Positions 1-7,716 of a stretch of DNA of 11,164 bases are shown here, in pieces. Below the pieces are notes generated by a model, which saw nothing but the letters and a program-made list of their open reading frames with translations, did no database searches and had not been told where the DNA came from. The position numbers were made by a program, and so were the translations under genes. Positions within the stretch are counted from its first letter, which is position 1; every line of letters begins with the position of its first letter. This DNA is from Clostridiaceae bacterium UBA6085 (lineage in GTDB: Bacteria > Bacillota > Clostridia > Clostridiales > Clostridiaceae), in contig DIXH01000052.1 of the NCBI GenBank assembly GCA_002428605.1, positions 1 through 11,164 on the forward strand, given 5' to 3'.

Positions 1-7
1 TATTTTT

Positions 8-1390
8 TTACGCTTCAGCTGATGAGATGAATGCTCCTGCGTTATGAATGGCAGTGTCCATGGCAGCGGCCGATGGACCTCCATAGGTCTTTCTTCTCTG
101 GAGACAGTTCTCCATTTTTATGAATTCGAGGATGTCATTGCCGAACTTATCGGAGAATGACTTGAATTCATCCTGGGACAGGTCGTCCAGAGCCTTGCTG
201 TTTATGATGCAGTAGTTTACCATCCTGCCGATTACTTCATGGGCACTCCTGAAGGGGACACCCTGCATTACCAGGTAGTCGGCAGCATCTGTTGCATTGA
301 GGAATCCACCCCTCAGCTTCGCCATCATGGCATCCTTATTGAAGGTGGCTGTGGAAAGCATGGGTGTGAATGCTGCAAGGCATGCCTTTACTGTATCAAG
401 CGCGTCGAAGGTGGTCTCCTTGTCTTCCTGCATGTCCTTGTTGTAGGCGAGGGGAAGTCCCTTCATTATTGTGAGAAGTGCCACAAGGTCGCCATAGACC
501 CTGCCTGTCTTCCCTCTGACAAGCTCTGCGATGTCAGGGTTCTTCTTTTGAGGCATGATGCTGCTCCCTGTGGAGAAAGCGTCATCCATTTCTACATATC
601 CGAACTCGTTTGAATTCCAGATTATTATTTCCTCGCAGAACCTGGAAAGATGCATCATGAGTATCGATGAGGCTCCCAGGAATTCCAATGCGAAATCCCT
701 GTCTGAAACGCCATCCATGGAGTTTTCAGTGATGCTTCCAAAGCCAAGCTCAGAAGCTACCATATTCCTGTCTATCGGGTAGGTCGTCCCTGCAAGGGCA
801 CCGCTGCCAAGAGGCATGTGGTCCATCCTTTTTTCAGAATCTATGAACCTTGTAAGGTCCCTTGAGAACATCTGGAAATATGCCATAAGGTGGTGGCCCA
901 GAGTGACAGGCTGTGCCTTCTGAAGATGAGTGTAGCCTGCCATTATGGTATCTTTGTGTTCCTTTGCAAGGCCCAGGATCACCTTCAGAAGGTCAAGGAC
1001 CATGTCCTCAACCTCCCTGGTACCTTTTTTCATATACATCCTGAAATCCAGTGCGACCTGGTCGTTTCTGGACCTTCCAGTATGAAGCCTTTTTCCCGCT
1101 TCCCCGATCCTTTCTATAAGGAGAGTCTCCACGTTCATGTGTATGTCTTCGGCCTCTACGGTAAATTCCAAAAGTCCCTTGTCGGCATCCTCCAATATGG
1201 ATTGAAGACCATTGATTATCAGGACAGAATCTTCCCCTGGAATTATCCCGCACTCACCGAGCATCCTCGCATGGGCCATGCTTCCAAGGATGTCTTCCCT
1301 ATACATCCTCTGGTCGACTGCTATAGAGCTGTTGAAATCTTCCGTAATTGAGCTGGTTCCCTTCTGGAACCTGCCTTGCCAAAGCTTCAT
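8..1390 (-). CDS. argH: Argininosuccinate lyase
   Basis: Cytoplasmic enzyme that splits argininosuccinate into arginine and fumarate, the last step of arginine synthesis. The 460-residue product has the normal family length. The fumarase/aspartase-superfamily signature GSSIMPQKKNP lies at residues 275-285, on the flexible loop that carries the catalytic serine. Other conserved blocks are HTGRSRNDQ (103-111) and GYTHLQKAQP (152-161), the latter with the histidine of the conserved THLQ block. The start at 1390 is preceded by a purine-rich site (GGAAAGGGTG, complement of 1397-1406) at good spacing. It begins 24 bases after the argG stop on the same strand, so the two form an argGH operon. The gene is complete: its stop is at 8-10. 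Any terminator would lie beyond the left edge. No damaged key residue was seen. Confidence 0.97.
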   Translation of the reverse strand: MKLWQGRFQKGTSSITEDFNSSIAVDQRMYREDILGSMAHARMLGECGIIPGEDSVLIINGLQSILEDADKGLLEFTVEAEDIHMNVETLLIERIGEAGKRLHTGRSRNDQVALDFRMYMKKGTREVEDMVLDLLKVILGLAKEHKDTIMAGYTHLQKAQPVTLGHHLMAYFQMFSRDLTRFIDSEKRMDHMPLGSGALAGTTYPIDRNMVASELGFGSITENSMDGVSDRDFALEFLGASSILMMHLSRFCEEIIIWNSNEFGYVEMDDAFSTGSSIMPQKKNPDIAELVRGKTGRVYGDLVALLTIMKGLPLAYNKDMQEDKETTFDALDTVKACLAAFTPMLSTATFNKDAMMAKLRGGFLNATDAADYLVMQGVPFRSAHEVIGRMVNYCIINSKALDDLSQDEFKSFSDKFGNDILEFIKMENCLQRRKTYGGPSAAAMDTAIHNAGAFISSAEA

Positions 1391-1414
1391 ATGTTACACC
1401 CTTTCCTAAGGAAA

Positions 1415-2638
1415 CTATTTTCCTTCTTCCTTCAGTTTCTTGTTGAGCAATGCCCTTACCTTAAGCGGCAGGCCGAAGAGGTTTATGAACCCTTCAGAGT
1501 CCTTCTGGTTGTATACATCATCAGAGCTGAAGGTTGCAAGCTCCTCACTGTAGAGTGAATACAAGGATTTGCTTCCGGCAATTGTGCAGTTTCCCTTGTA
1601 TAGCTTCATCTTTACGGTTCCTGTGACCATTTCCTGGGTAGAATCGACAAATGCGTCGAGAGCTTCCCTGAGTGGGGTGAACCACTGTCCGTCGTAAAGT
1701 ATCGAAGCGTACTTCTGAGATACCATCGCCTTGAAGAGGGACGTATCCTTGTCGAGTGTTATCCTCTCCAGTTCCCTGTGTGCAATCGTCAGCACTGTTC
1801 CGCCAGGTGTCTCATATACTCCCCTGGACTTCATTCCAACCAGCCTGTTCTCGACCATATCTGCTACTCCGACTCCATTCTTTCCCGCAAGGTCGTTCAG
1901 CTTCTCCATGAGCTCGATGCTGTCAAGCTTCTCACCGTCAACATAGACGGGGATTCCCTTCTCGAAGCCGATCTCAACATATGTAGCCTTGTCAGGCGCA
2001 TCCTCAGGTGCCACTGTCATCTTGTAGATAGAGCTCTGGTGCTCGTTCCATGGAGATTCAAGGTCAGCTCCCTCATGGCTGAGATGCCAGAGGTTCCTGT
2101 CCATGCTGTATGGGGATTTCTTCTTTACCGGAACAGGGATGTTCCTTGCTTCAGCATACTCGATGGCCTGTTCCCTTGATTTGATGTCCCAGACCCTCCA
2201 GGGCGCTATTATCTTTATAGATGGGTTAAGAGCCTTTATCGCAAGCTCAAACCTTACCTGGTCGTTTCCTTTTCCTGTGCAGCCATGGACTATGTATGCT
2301 GCGCCTTCCTTCTCCGCGATCTCTACCAGCTTCTTGCCTATGAGCGGCCTTGCCACTGAGGTCCCAAGAAGATACTTGTCTTCGTATATGGCTCCCGCCT
2401 TGAGCATCTGGAACGCATACTCATCAAGGAATTCCTTCCTTACATCCAGAAGATATGCCTTGTTTGCTCCGCTCCTTATTGCCTTTTCCTCTACACCGAA
2501 GGTCTCGCCTTCGCCCTGGCCTACATCTACGCATACCGCGATGACTTCAAAGTCGTAATTCTCCTGCAGCCATGGAATTGTAATGGACGTATCCAGACCT
2601 CCTGAATATGCCAGTATTACCTTTTCTTTGGATTCCAT
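1415..2638 (-). CDS. argG: Argininosuccinate synthase
   Basis: Cytoplasmic ATP-dependent ligase that joins citrulline and aspartate into argininosuccinate, the step before ArgH. The 407-residue length is typical. The N-type ATP pyrophosphatase P-loop AYSGGLDTS is at residues 10-18, followed by the CVDVGQGE block (36-43) and the conserved HGCTGKGNDQVRFE block at 118-131. The ATG at 2638 has the site AGAGGGG (complement of 2646-2652) seven bases upstream. It is the first gene of argGH. The leader from the proposed promoter is only about 30 bases, too short for a T-box, so control by an ArgR/AhrC-type repressor is more likely; this is inference. Confidence 0.97.
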   Translation of the reverse strand: MESKEKVILAYSGGLDTSITIPWLQENYDFEVIAVCVDVGQGEGETFGVEEKAIRSGANKAYLLDVRKEFLDEYAFQMLKAGAIYEDKYLLGTSVARPLIGKKLVEIAEKEGAAYIVHGCTGKGNDQVRFELAIKALNPSIKIIAPWRVWDIKSREQAIEYAEARNIPVPVKKKSPYSMDRNLWHLSHEGADLESPWNEHQSSIYKMTVAPEDAPDKATYVEIGFEKGIPVYVDGEKLDSIELMEKLNDLAGKNGVGVADMVENRLVGMKSRGVYETPGGTVLTIAHRELERITLDKDTSLFKAMVSQKYASILYDGQWFTPLREALDAFVDSTQEMVTGTVKMKLYKGNCTIAGSKSLYSLYSEELATFSSDDVYNQKDSEGFINLFGLPLKVRALLNKKLKEEGK

Positions 2639-2674
2639 ATCATTACCCCTCTTCTTTTTTTCGTCGATGTTATA

Positions 2675-2703
2675 ATTATAGATAAAAAAGCATAATCATA
2701 CAA
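2675..2703 (-). promoter_or_regulatory. Predicted argGH promoter
   Basis: On the minus strand a perfect -10 box TATAAT (2680-2675) follows a weak -35 box TTGTAT (2703-2698) with a 17-base spacer. Transcription would start near 2668, leaving a leader of about 30 bases with the argG ribosome binding site. Just upstream, minus-strand ATGAATAAAT (around 2715-2725) resembles one half of an ARG box, but the partner half is poor, so an ArgR operator here is only a suggestion. Confidence 0.5.
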
Positions 2704-2976
2704 TAATTTTCAGAGGATTTATTCATTTGACAATAACTTGAAGAATTGACTGAACAACTTAATGCTGATAACGATTAGAAAATCTGGATATTTCATCGCC
2801 TCCGTTTAAATGTTGCATGAAATGCCTGAAAATAAATTAAATGCAGAAGTTATGCAGCAGGATCACATGGTACCTGATAAGCTATTTCAAGGGCGCTGCC
2901 CGCTTCCTTAATTATATCAGAATTGAGGACAGGATTTGTTGAACTCAGTGTTAACACCAGCCTTTCATCGAATAAC
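2704..2976. other. Divergent intergenic region with no recognised gene
   Basis: This AT-rich stretch lies between the argG and ychF promoters. No RNA gene, transposon end or convincing coding region was seen on either strand. It has a consensus-like TTGACA at 2727-2732 without a matching -10 box, a short hairpin GGGC-GCT-GCCC at 2891-2901 without a T tract, and two copies of ATGCAG around 2840-2860. The longest frame noticed (2810-2911, 33 codons) has no ribosome binding site. Confidence 0.6.
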
Positions 2977-3005
2977 TTGAATAAATGTCTCTTTGTAGGT
3001 ATAAT
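2977..3005 (+). promoter_or_regulatory. Predicted ychF promoter
   Basis: The -35 box TTGAAT (2977-2982) and a perfect -10 box TATAAT (3000-3005) are 17 bases apart. Transcription would start near 3012, followed by AAGGAGAG at 3019-3026 and the ATG at 3033. The promoter covers the alternative upstream ATG at 2985, which argues against that start. Confidence 0.7.
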
Positions 3006-3032
3006 TCTATGGATGGACAAGGAGAGATTGAT

Positions 3033-4127
3033 ATGAAATTAGGTATAGTAGGACTGCCGAATGTCGGCAAAAGCACACTTTTCAACGCGATTACAAAAGC
3101 AGGGGCGGAATCTGCAAATTATCCGTTCTGCACCATAGAGCCGAATATAGGTGTCGTCAGCGTCCCTGACAAGAGGCTTGACGCACTTGAGGAATTCTAC
3201 AATTCAAAGAGGAAGGTATATACAGCAGTCGAATTCTACGACATTGCAGGCCTTGTCAAGGGAGCCTCAAAGGGAGAAGGCCTTGGAAACAAGTTCCTGT
3301 CCCATATCAGGGAGGTTGAGGCAGTTGTTCACGTGGTCAGGTGCTTCAAGGACGAGAACATAGTTCACGTCAACGGAGAAGTGGATCCCATAGAGGACAT
3401 CAAGACCATAAACCTTGAGCTTATACTCTCTGACCTGGAAGTCCTTGAGAGAAGGATGGAAAAGGGAGTAAGAGGTGCCAAGGCCGGGGAGAAGAAGGCC
3501 AAGGAAGAGTACACACTCATGGAGAAGATGAAGGAGCACCTTGAATCTGAAAGGCCTCTGCGTACCATGGAGGTAACGCCTGAGGAAGAAGAAGCGATCA
3601 GGAACATGTTCCTTATTACCACTAAGGATGTTCTATATGTGGCAAACATATCGGAGGAAGACCTGCTTGCAGGGGGTTCCAATGAGATGGTCGATCAGGT
3701 AAGGGAGTTTGCAGCCAACGAGGGATCTGGACTAGTAACCATATGTGCAAGGCTCGAGGAAGAGCTGTCAGGGCTTGAGGATGATGAGAAGCTCGAGATG
3801 CTTAACGAATACGGGCTGTCAGAGACCGGACTTGACAAGCTGATACATGAAAGCTACAGGCTTCTCGGACTCATGAGCTTCCTTACCGCAGGACCTCAGG
3901 AGGTAAGGGCATGGACCATAAAGATCGGCACCCGGGCACAGGACGCGGCCGGTAAGATACACTCAGACATACAGCGCGGATTCATAAGAGCTGAGATCGT
4001 CGACTTCAATGACCTTATGGCCTGCGGTTCAGAGACGGCAGCCAAGGAAAAGGGCCTGTACAGGCTCGAAGGCAAGGATTATATCATGCGTGACGGAGAC
4101 GTCGTGCATTTCAGGTTCAACGTTTAA
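3033..4127 (+). CDS. ychF: YchF/OLA1-family ATPase (redox/ribosome-associated)
   Basis: Widely conserved P-loop NTPase of the Obg-related group, known in other bacteria to bind ribosomes and prefer ATP over GTP; it is often linked to stress and oxidant responses. The start at 3033 gives 364 residues, the usual family length, and is set by AAGGAGAG six bases upstream. Motifs: G1 GLPNVGKST (7-15), G3 DIAG (70-73), and at G4 the sequence NISE (205-208) in place of NKxD, the family change that explains ATP preference. A helical coiled segment covers about 130-200. The C-terminal TGS-like domain (about 280-364) has AWTIKIGTRAQDAAGKIHSD. It has its own promoter and a hairpin after the stop, so it seems to be a single-gene unit. 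Confidence 0.97.
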   Translation: MKLGIVGLPNVGKSTLFNAITKAGAESANYPFCTIEPNIGVVSVPDKRLDALEEFYNSKRKVYTAVEFYDIAGLVKGASKGEGLGNKFLSHIREVEAVVHVVRCFKDENIVHVNGEVDPIEDIKTINLELILSDLEVLERRMEKGVRGAKAGEKKAKEEYTLMEKMKEHLESERPLRTMEVTPEEEEAIRNMFLITTKDVLYVANISEEDLLAGGSNEMVDQVREFAANEGSGLVTICARLEEELSGLEDDEKLEMLNEYGLSETGLDKLIHESYRLLGLMSFLTAGPQEVRAWTIKIGTRAQDAAGKIHSDIQRGFIRAEIVDFNDLMACGSETAAKEKGLYRLEGKDYIMRDGDVVHFRFNV

Positions 4128-4128
4128 C

Positions 4129-4170
4129 GATACAGGCCAGGCAGGGAGATTTTCTTGTCTGGCCTGTATT
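4129..4170 (+). terminator. Hairpin after ychF
   Basis: An eleven-base perfect stem, ATACAGGCCAG (4130-4140) with CTGGCCTGTAT (4159-4169), can extend inward by wobble pairs. The 3' tail TTGTTACC is poor in T, so termination may be partial. It separates ychF from the next promoter. Confidence 0.6.
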
Positions 4171-4206
4171 GTTACCAATATGTATGCTATTGCCTGACGG
4201 TGCATG

Positions 4207-4215
4207 TGGTATAAT
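4207..4215 (+). promoter_or_regulatory. Extended -10 promoter for the protease cluster
   Basis: TGG followed directly by TATAAT (4210-4215) forms an extended -10 element, with no good -35 box at 16-18 bases. The start of transcription would be near 4222, immediately before the GAGGTG ribosome binding site, so the leader is very short. Confidence 0.6.
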
Positions 4216-4225
4216 CGAAGAGAAC

Positions 4226-4231
4226 GAGGTG
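4226..4231 (+). promoter_or_regulatory. Ribosome binding site that selects a TTG start at 4237
   Basis: GAGGTG ends five bases before the TTG at 4237. The in-frame ATG at 4204 has no such site and lies upstream of the predicted transcription start, so it cannot be used from this promoter. Confidence 0.65.
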
Positions 4232-4236
4232 ATATT

Positions 4237-5070
4237 TTGAATGAATACTTTCCGCGCAATAGCTTTCTGAAATTCACACTGACAACCATAGGTTTTTTCA
4301 TACTGATGTCGATAATTGCAGTTATCGCTTATGGCGTTTTCGAGGATTCGCCATATCTGGTGCTTATAGATATAGCCACGTATCTCATGCTTTACCTAGT
4401 CCTTTTTATCGCACCCAATACCCCTGAGGACAGGGCTGCGATACTCAGGAGACCTTATGAGGATTCTGGAAGCTTCATGCTGACAGCAGCACCATTCTTC
4501 ATAATGAGCGTCACTTCGGTTATATATGTGAACCTGATCTCCGCGCTGAGTCCGGAATTGTACGAAGCGTTCATAAACAGCCCGAACCTTGCTTCGAATA
4601 TGGGTGACATAACAGACCCTCTGGGGTTTTTGGCTTCATTCATAGTAATAGTCATATTGGCCCCGGTGATCGAGGAGCTTGTTTTCCGCGGAGTGCTGTT
4701 CAACATGCTAAACAGGAGGCTTGGGGTAATAGCATCACTTATCATATCGGGTTCGTTTTTCGGTATACTCCATTTCGCCACATTCTTTCCTGCGGCTATA
4801 ATGGGATTCGTCCTCGGATTCATATATCACCGGACAGGTGACATCAGGACGAGCATCAAGGCCCATGTTTTCAACAATCTGGTTTCTTTTTCGATGGCGT
4901 ACATTCCTTTTCTTGATTTCAACGATCCGGGACTCATTGAGTCCGGACTCGGGATAGTCGTCATCATCCTTGATTTCGTGTTCATAATCTGGTTTGCACG
5001 ATACTTCATCAGAGAAAGGAGATACCTGAGAGATAGGGCTCCGGTTTACAGGGAGGCGGGATATTGGTAA
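4237..5070 (+). CDS. CPBP-family intramembrane metalloprotease
   Basis: Membrane protein of the CPBP (CAAX protease and bacteriocin-processing, Abi/PF02517) family. With the TTG start at 4237 it has 277 residues; an in-frame ATG at 4204 would add 11 but overlaps the promoter. All three family motifs are present: EELVFR (E146, E147, R151), FGILH (F175, H179) and HVFNN (H210, N214), so it should be catalytically competent. About seven hydrophobic segments are visible, with the motifs in the C-terminal half as usual. Family members include prenyl-protein proteases and bacteriocin immunity proteins; the substrate here cannot be told. It is the first gene of a four-gene run and overlaps the next gene by seven bases, suggesting translational coupling. 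Confidence 0.88.
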   Translation: MNEYFPRNSFLKFTLTTIGFFILMSIIAVIAYGVFEDSPYLVLIDIATYLMLYLVLFIAPNTPEDRAAILRRPYEDSGSFMLTAAPFFIMSVTSVIYVNLISALSPELYEAFINSPNLASNMGDITDPLGFLASFIVIVILAPVIEELVFRGVLFNMLNRRLGVIASLIISGSFFGILHFATFFPAAIMGFVLGFIYHRTGDIRTSIKAHVFNNLVSFSMAYIPFLDFNDPGLIESGLGIVVIILDFVFIIWFARYFIRERRYLRDRAPVYREAGYW

Positions 5071-5606
5071 TAGACATCACAAGGGAGATCTACTCCGGAA
5101 TGGAGGTCTTTGAAGGTGACCCTGAGGTCAGCGTAAAAGTGGAAAAGATCGTGGAGACGGACGGATATTCACTGAGAGAGATAAGGATGTCAACACATGC
5201 CGGTACGCATATGGATGCACCAAGCCATTTCCATACTGATGGCAGCACCATGTCTGACCTTGACATCTCAAGGCTCATGGGGCACGCCTATGTCACCGGA
5301 AGCTTCTCTGATGCATTCCCTGACGGTACGAGGATACTCCTCTCAAGGAAGGGGGACCTTGACCGGAAGAGGGCTGTAGAGCTTCTCAGGTCAGGTGTGG
5401 ATGTGTTCGGTACCGGAGAGAATTCACCGGAGCCTGAGGGGGATTCTGAGTATGAAGTACACAGGATACTGCTTGGGGCAGGAGCGGTCCTTATAGAGAA
5501 CCTTGACCTTTCAAATGCCCCTGACGGGACGTATGGATTCGTTGCCCTTCCTATGAGGATAAGGGATGGCGACGGAGCTCCGCTTAGGGCGGTGCTTCTG
5601 ACATGA
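5064..5606 (+). CDS. Cyclase-family (kynurenine formamidase-like) metal hydrolase
   Basis: The 180-residue product belongs to the cyclase family (PF04199), which includes bacterial kynurenine formamidase, isatin hydrolase and polyketide cyclases. The metal-binding motif HAGTHMDAPSH is complete, with H45, H49, D51 and H55. The C-terminal block has HRILLGAG and ENLDLSNAPDGTYGFVALPM, as in the family. The protein is shorter than the usual 200-220 residues; the middle section before VFGTGENS looks trimmed. The start is a TTG at 5064, inside the last codons of the CPBP gene, with GGAGGCGG at 5052-5059. It ends in an ATGA overlap with the next gene. No tryptophan-degradation gene is nearby, so the substrate is unknown and formamidase activity should not be assumed. 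Confidence 0.87.
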   Translation: MVIDITREIYSGMEVFEGDPEVSVKVEKIVETDGYSLREIRMSTHAGTHMDAPSHFHTDGSTMSDLDISRLMGHAYVTGSFSDAFPDGTRILLSRKGDLDRKRAVELLRSGVDVFGTGENSPEPEGDSEYEVHRILLGAGAVLIENLDLSNAPDGTYGFVALPMRIRDGDGAPLRAVLLT

Positions 5607-5893
5607 TCCATACTGCAATCGGAAGATTTACGCTCCGTGCTGACCATGTGAACAGCCTGAAGGAAAAGAGAAGCATCGTTTCAGGTCTGAAGAAAAGGGT
5701 GTCTTCAAGGTTCAACGCATCCAGCTGCGAAGCGGAACTCATGGATTCACACAAGGATATTGTAATTGGCGTGGCGGTCGTATCCGGGAGCAGGGAGGCG
5801 GCAGTACGTGAAATGGACAAGATAGCGGATTTTATAGATCTTAACGGAGAAGCGGAGCTTGTATCCGAGGAGATAGAAATTCATAGTTTTTAG
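5603..5893 (+). CDS. DUF503 (YlxP-like) protein
   Basis: Small 96-residue protein of the DUF503 family (Bacillus YlxP). The family signature is clear: SLKEKRSIVSGLKKRVSSRFN near the N terminus, then DIVIGVAVVSGSREA, and a C terminus ending EIEI. The family is usually found by the nusA-infB-rbfA translation cluster in Firmicutes and has no firmly set biochemical role; here it lies outside that setting. The start codon shares four bases (ATGA) with the stop of the cyclase gene, so it is probably translated by coupling. The normal length and intact motif suggest a working gene. Confidence 0.88.
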   Translation: MIHTAIGRFTLRADHVNSLKEKRSIVSGLKKRVSSRFNASSCEAELMDSHKDIVIGVAVVSGSREAAVREMDKIADFIDLNGEAELVSEEIEIHSF

Positions 5894-5902
5894 GAGGGCA
5901 AA

Positions 5903-7600
5903 ATGAGATTTAGCGAATATGCGTACACGAGGCCGGAAATCAAAGAGGTCCAGGAAAACTCAAAGAGGATACTTTCAGATATGGAGGGTGCTGCAGACGG
6001 AATAGGCTTTGTCAAGGCAATGGATGAGTACATAGCCCTGAGGAACCATGTTGAAACCATGTTCACTCTGGCATCGATCAGGCAGAGCATTGATACAAGG
6101 GATGAGTTCTATGACAGGGAGCAGGCATACATGGACGAGATGATGCCGCATTATCAGGAGCTTGTCACAGACTTCTACAAGGTCCTGATCTCCAGTCCAT
6201 ACAGGAAGGACATCGAGGCAAAGCACGGAAAGCACCTGCTTGACCTTGCAGAGCTGTCCATAAAGACCTTCAGGCCTGAGATCATCGAGGAGCTGCAGCT
6301 TGAAAACAGGCTTTGCACTGAGTATTCAAAGCTTGTCGCATCCGCAGCCATAATGTTCAGAGGTGAGGAGAGAAACCTTTCCGGTCTCGTGCCGTTCATG
6401 GAGGATCCTGACAGGACGACCAGGAAGGAAGCCTACGAGGCATACAGCGGATTCTTCGCTGCACATGAGGCTGAGTTCGACAGGATCTATGATGAACTTG
6501 TAAAGACCAGGGATACGATAGCAAAGAAGCTTGGATTTGAGAATTTCGTGCCTGTAGGATATGCAAGGATGCTCAGGACCGAATACGGACCTGAGATGGT
6601 CAAGGTATACAGGGATGCCGTATTTGAGAATATCGTACCGCTGTCTGTGAAGCTTAAGGAAAGGCAGGCAAGAAGGCTTTCACTTGATTCACTCAAGTAC
6701 TATGACGAGCCAGTGCAATTCACTTCAGGTAATGCGACCCCAAAGGGAAGCCCGGAGTGGATAGTTGACAACGCAAAGAAGATGTATTCCGAGCTCTCCC
6801 CTGAAACGGACGAGTTCTTCAGGTTCATGACAGAGAAGGAGCTCCTTGACCTTGTCACTAAGAAAGGCAAGCAGGCAGGCGGCTACTGCACATACATTTC
6901 CGAATATAAATCCCCGTTCATATTCTCAAACTTCAACGGCACTTCAGGTGACATTGACGTCATGACCCATGAAGCGGGACATGCATTCCAGGTATTCAGG
7001 TCAAGGGGCTACGAGGTGCCTGAATATGGTTTCCCTACCTCTGAGGCTTGCGAGATCCATTCCATGTCGATGGAGTTTCTGACATGGCCATGGATGGACC
7101 TGTTCTTCAAGGAGGATACCGGTAAGTACAAGTTCAACCATCTTCAGGACGCTTTGCTGTTCCTCCCCTATGGAGTATCCGTGGATGAATTCCAGCACTT
7201 CGTATATGAGAACCCGGGAGCCACACCTGAGGAAAGAAAATCAAAGTGGAGAGAGATCGAGAAGAAATATCTGCCGGTAAGGGACTACGAGGATAATGAC
7301 CTCTACAACAGGGGAGGCTTTTTCTTCAAGCAGCTTCACATATTCGTTTCTCCGTTCTACTACATTGACTATACCCTGGCCCAGGTATGTGCATTCCAGT
7401 TCTTCAACAGGGCAAAGGAAGACAGGGAGAACGCATGGAAGGACTACCTGAGGTTATGTGACAAGGGCGGAAGCATGCCTTTCCTTGAGCTTGTGAAGGT
7501 TGCAGGGCTGAAGTCTCCATTCGAAAAGGAGACCATACCAGAGGTGCTTCCCGGAATCGAGGAGTATCTGGATTCTGTAGACGATATGAGCCTTAACTGA
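5903..7600 (+). CDS. M3-family oligoendopeptidase
   Basis: Cytoplasmic zinc metallopeptidase of 565 residues that cuts short peptides, close to the M3 family subgroup separate from PepF. The zinc motif HEAGH is at residues 356-360 with E357 catalytic; the third ligand is most likely E384 in SEACEIHS, 24 residues after H360, matching the family arrangement. The late block DLYNRGGFFFKQLHIF and the nearby YYIDYTLAQV correspond to the conserved substrate-binding region. There is no signal peptide. The start is fixed by AGGAGGG at 5892-5898, nine bases after the DUF503 stop. It is the last gene of the cluster; no strong terminator follows. A role in peptide recycling is family knowledge; a link to the CPBP protease is inference. 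Confidence 0.94.
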   Translation: MRFSEYAYTRPEIKEVQENSKRILSDMEGAADGIGFVKAMDEYIALRNHVETMFTLASIRQSIDTRDEFYDREQAYMDEMMPHYQELVTDFYKVLISSPYRKDIEAKHGKHLLDLAELSIKTFRPEIIEELQLENRLCTEYSKLVASAAIMFRGEERNLSGLVPFMEDPDRTTRKEAYEAYSGFFAAHEAEFDRIYDELVKTRDTIAKKLGFENFVPVGYARMLRTEYGPEMVKVYRDAVFENIVPLSVKLKERQARRLSLDSLKYYDEPVQFTSGNATPKGSPEWIVDNAKKMYSELSPETDEFFRFMTEKELLDLVTKKGKQAGGYCTYISEYKSPFIFSNFNGTSGDIDVMTHEAGHAFQVFRSRGYEVPEYGFPTSEACEIHSMSMEFLTWPWMDLFFKEDTGKYKFNHLQDALLFLPYGVSVDEFQHFVYENPGATPEERKSKWREIEKKYLPVRDYEDNDLYNRGGFFFKQLHIFVSPFYYIDYTLAQVCAFQFFNRAKEDRENAWKDYLRLCDKGGSMPFLELVKVAGLKSPFEKETIPEVLPGIEEYLDSVDDMSLN

Positions 7601-7669
7601 TTTTATTGTAAGTCGGATAAAAATGGCTGATGAAGATTAATTGGATCAATTCGCCGGATAAAAATACAG
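7601..7669. repeat. Spaced GGATAAAAAT repeats and a small palindrome upstream of the T-box promoter
   Basis: An 11-base direct repeat CGGATAAAAAT occurs at 7614-7624 and 7655-7665, 41 bases apart. A shorter copy, GGATAAAAT, overlaps the -10 box at 7690-7698. Between the first two is the perfect inverted repeat AATTG-GAT-CAATT (7639-7651). The arrangement just before the -35 box could be a protein-binding region, but in AT-rich intergenic DNA chance is a real alternative. Confidence 0.35.
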
Positions 7670-7698
7670 TTGACAAAAATTCTTCGAGAGGATAAAAT
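7670..7698 (+). promoter_or_regulatory. Sigma-A-type promoter of the T-box operon
   Basis: A perfect -35 box TTGACA (7670-7675) and the -10 box TAAAAT (7693-7698) are 17 bases apart, so transcription should start near 7705. That is about 12 bases before the first paired base of T-box stem I, as expected for a T-box leader. Confidence 0.85.
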
Positions 7699-7716
7699 TC
7701 ATCTTATCATATTAAA

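Noticed and set aside
890..1351. Long open frame on the plus strand opposite argH (also similar ones opposite argG at 1778-2179 and 2103-2558)
   Set aside because: These mirror the codon pattern of well-supported genes on the other strand and show no family motif or ribosome binding site.
2891..2901. GGGC-GCT-GCCC hairpin as a terminator
   Set aside because: Only four pairs and no T tract on either strand.
2810..2911. 33-codon plus-strand frame in the argG-ychF gap
   Set aside because: No ribosome binding site and no recognisable motif; the bases before the ATG contain only the complement of a Shine-Dalgarno sequence.
2985..3032. Upstream ATG as ychF start
   Set aside because: It lies within the predicted promoter, adds 16 residues not found in the family, and lacks a binding site, while 3033 has one.
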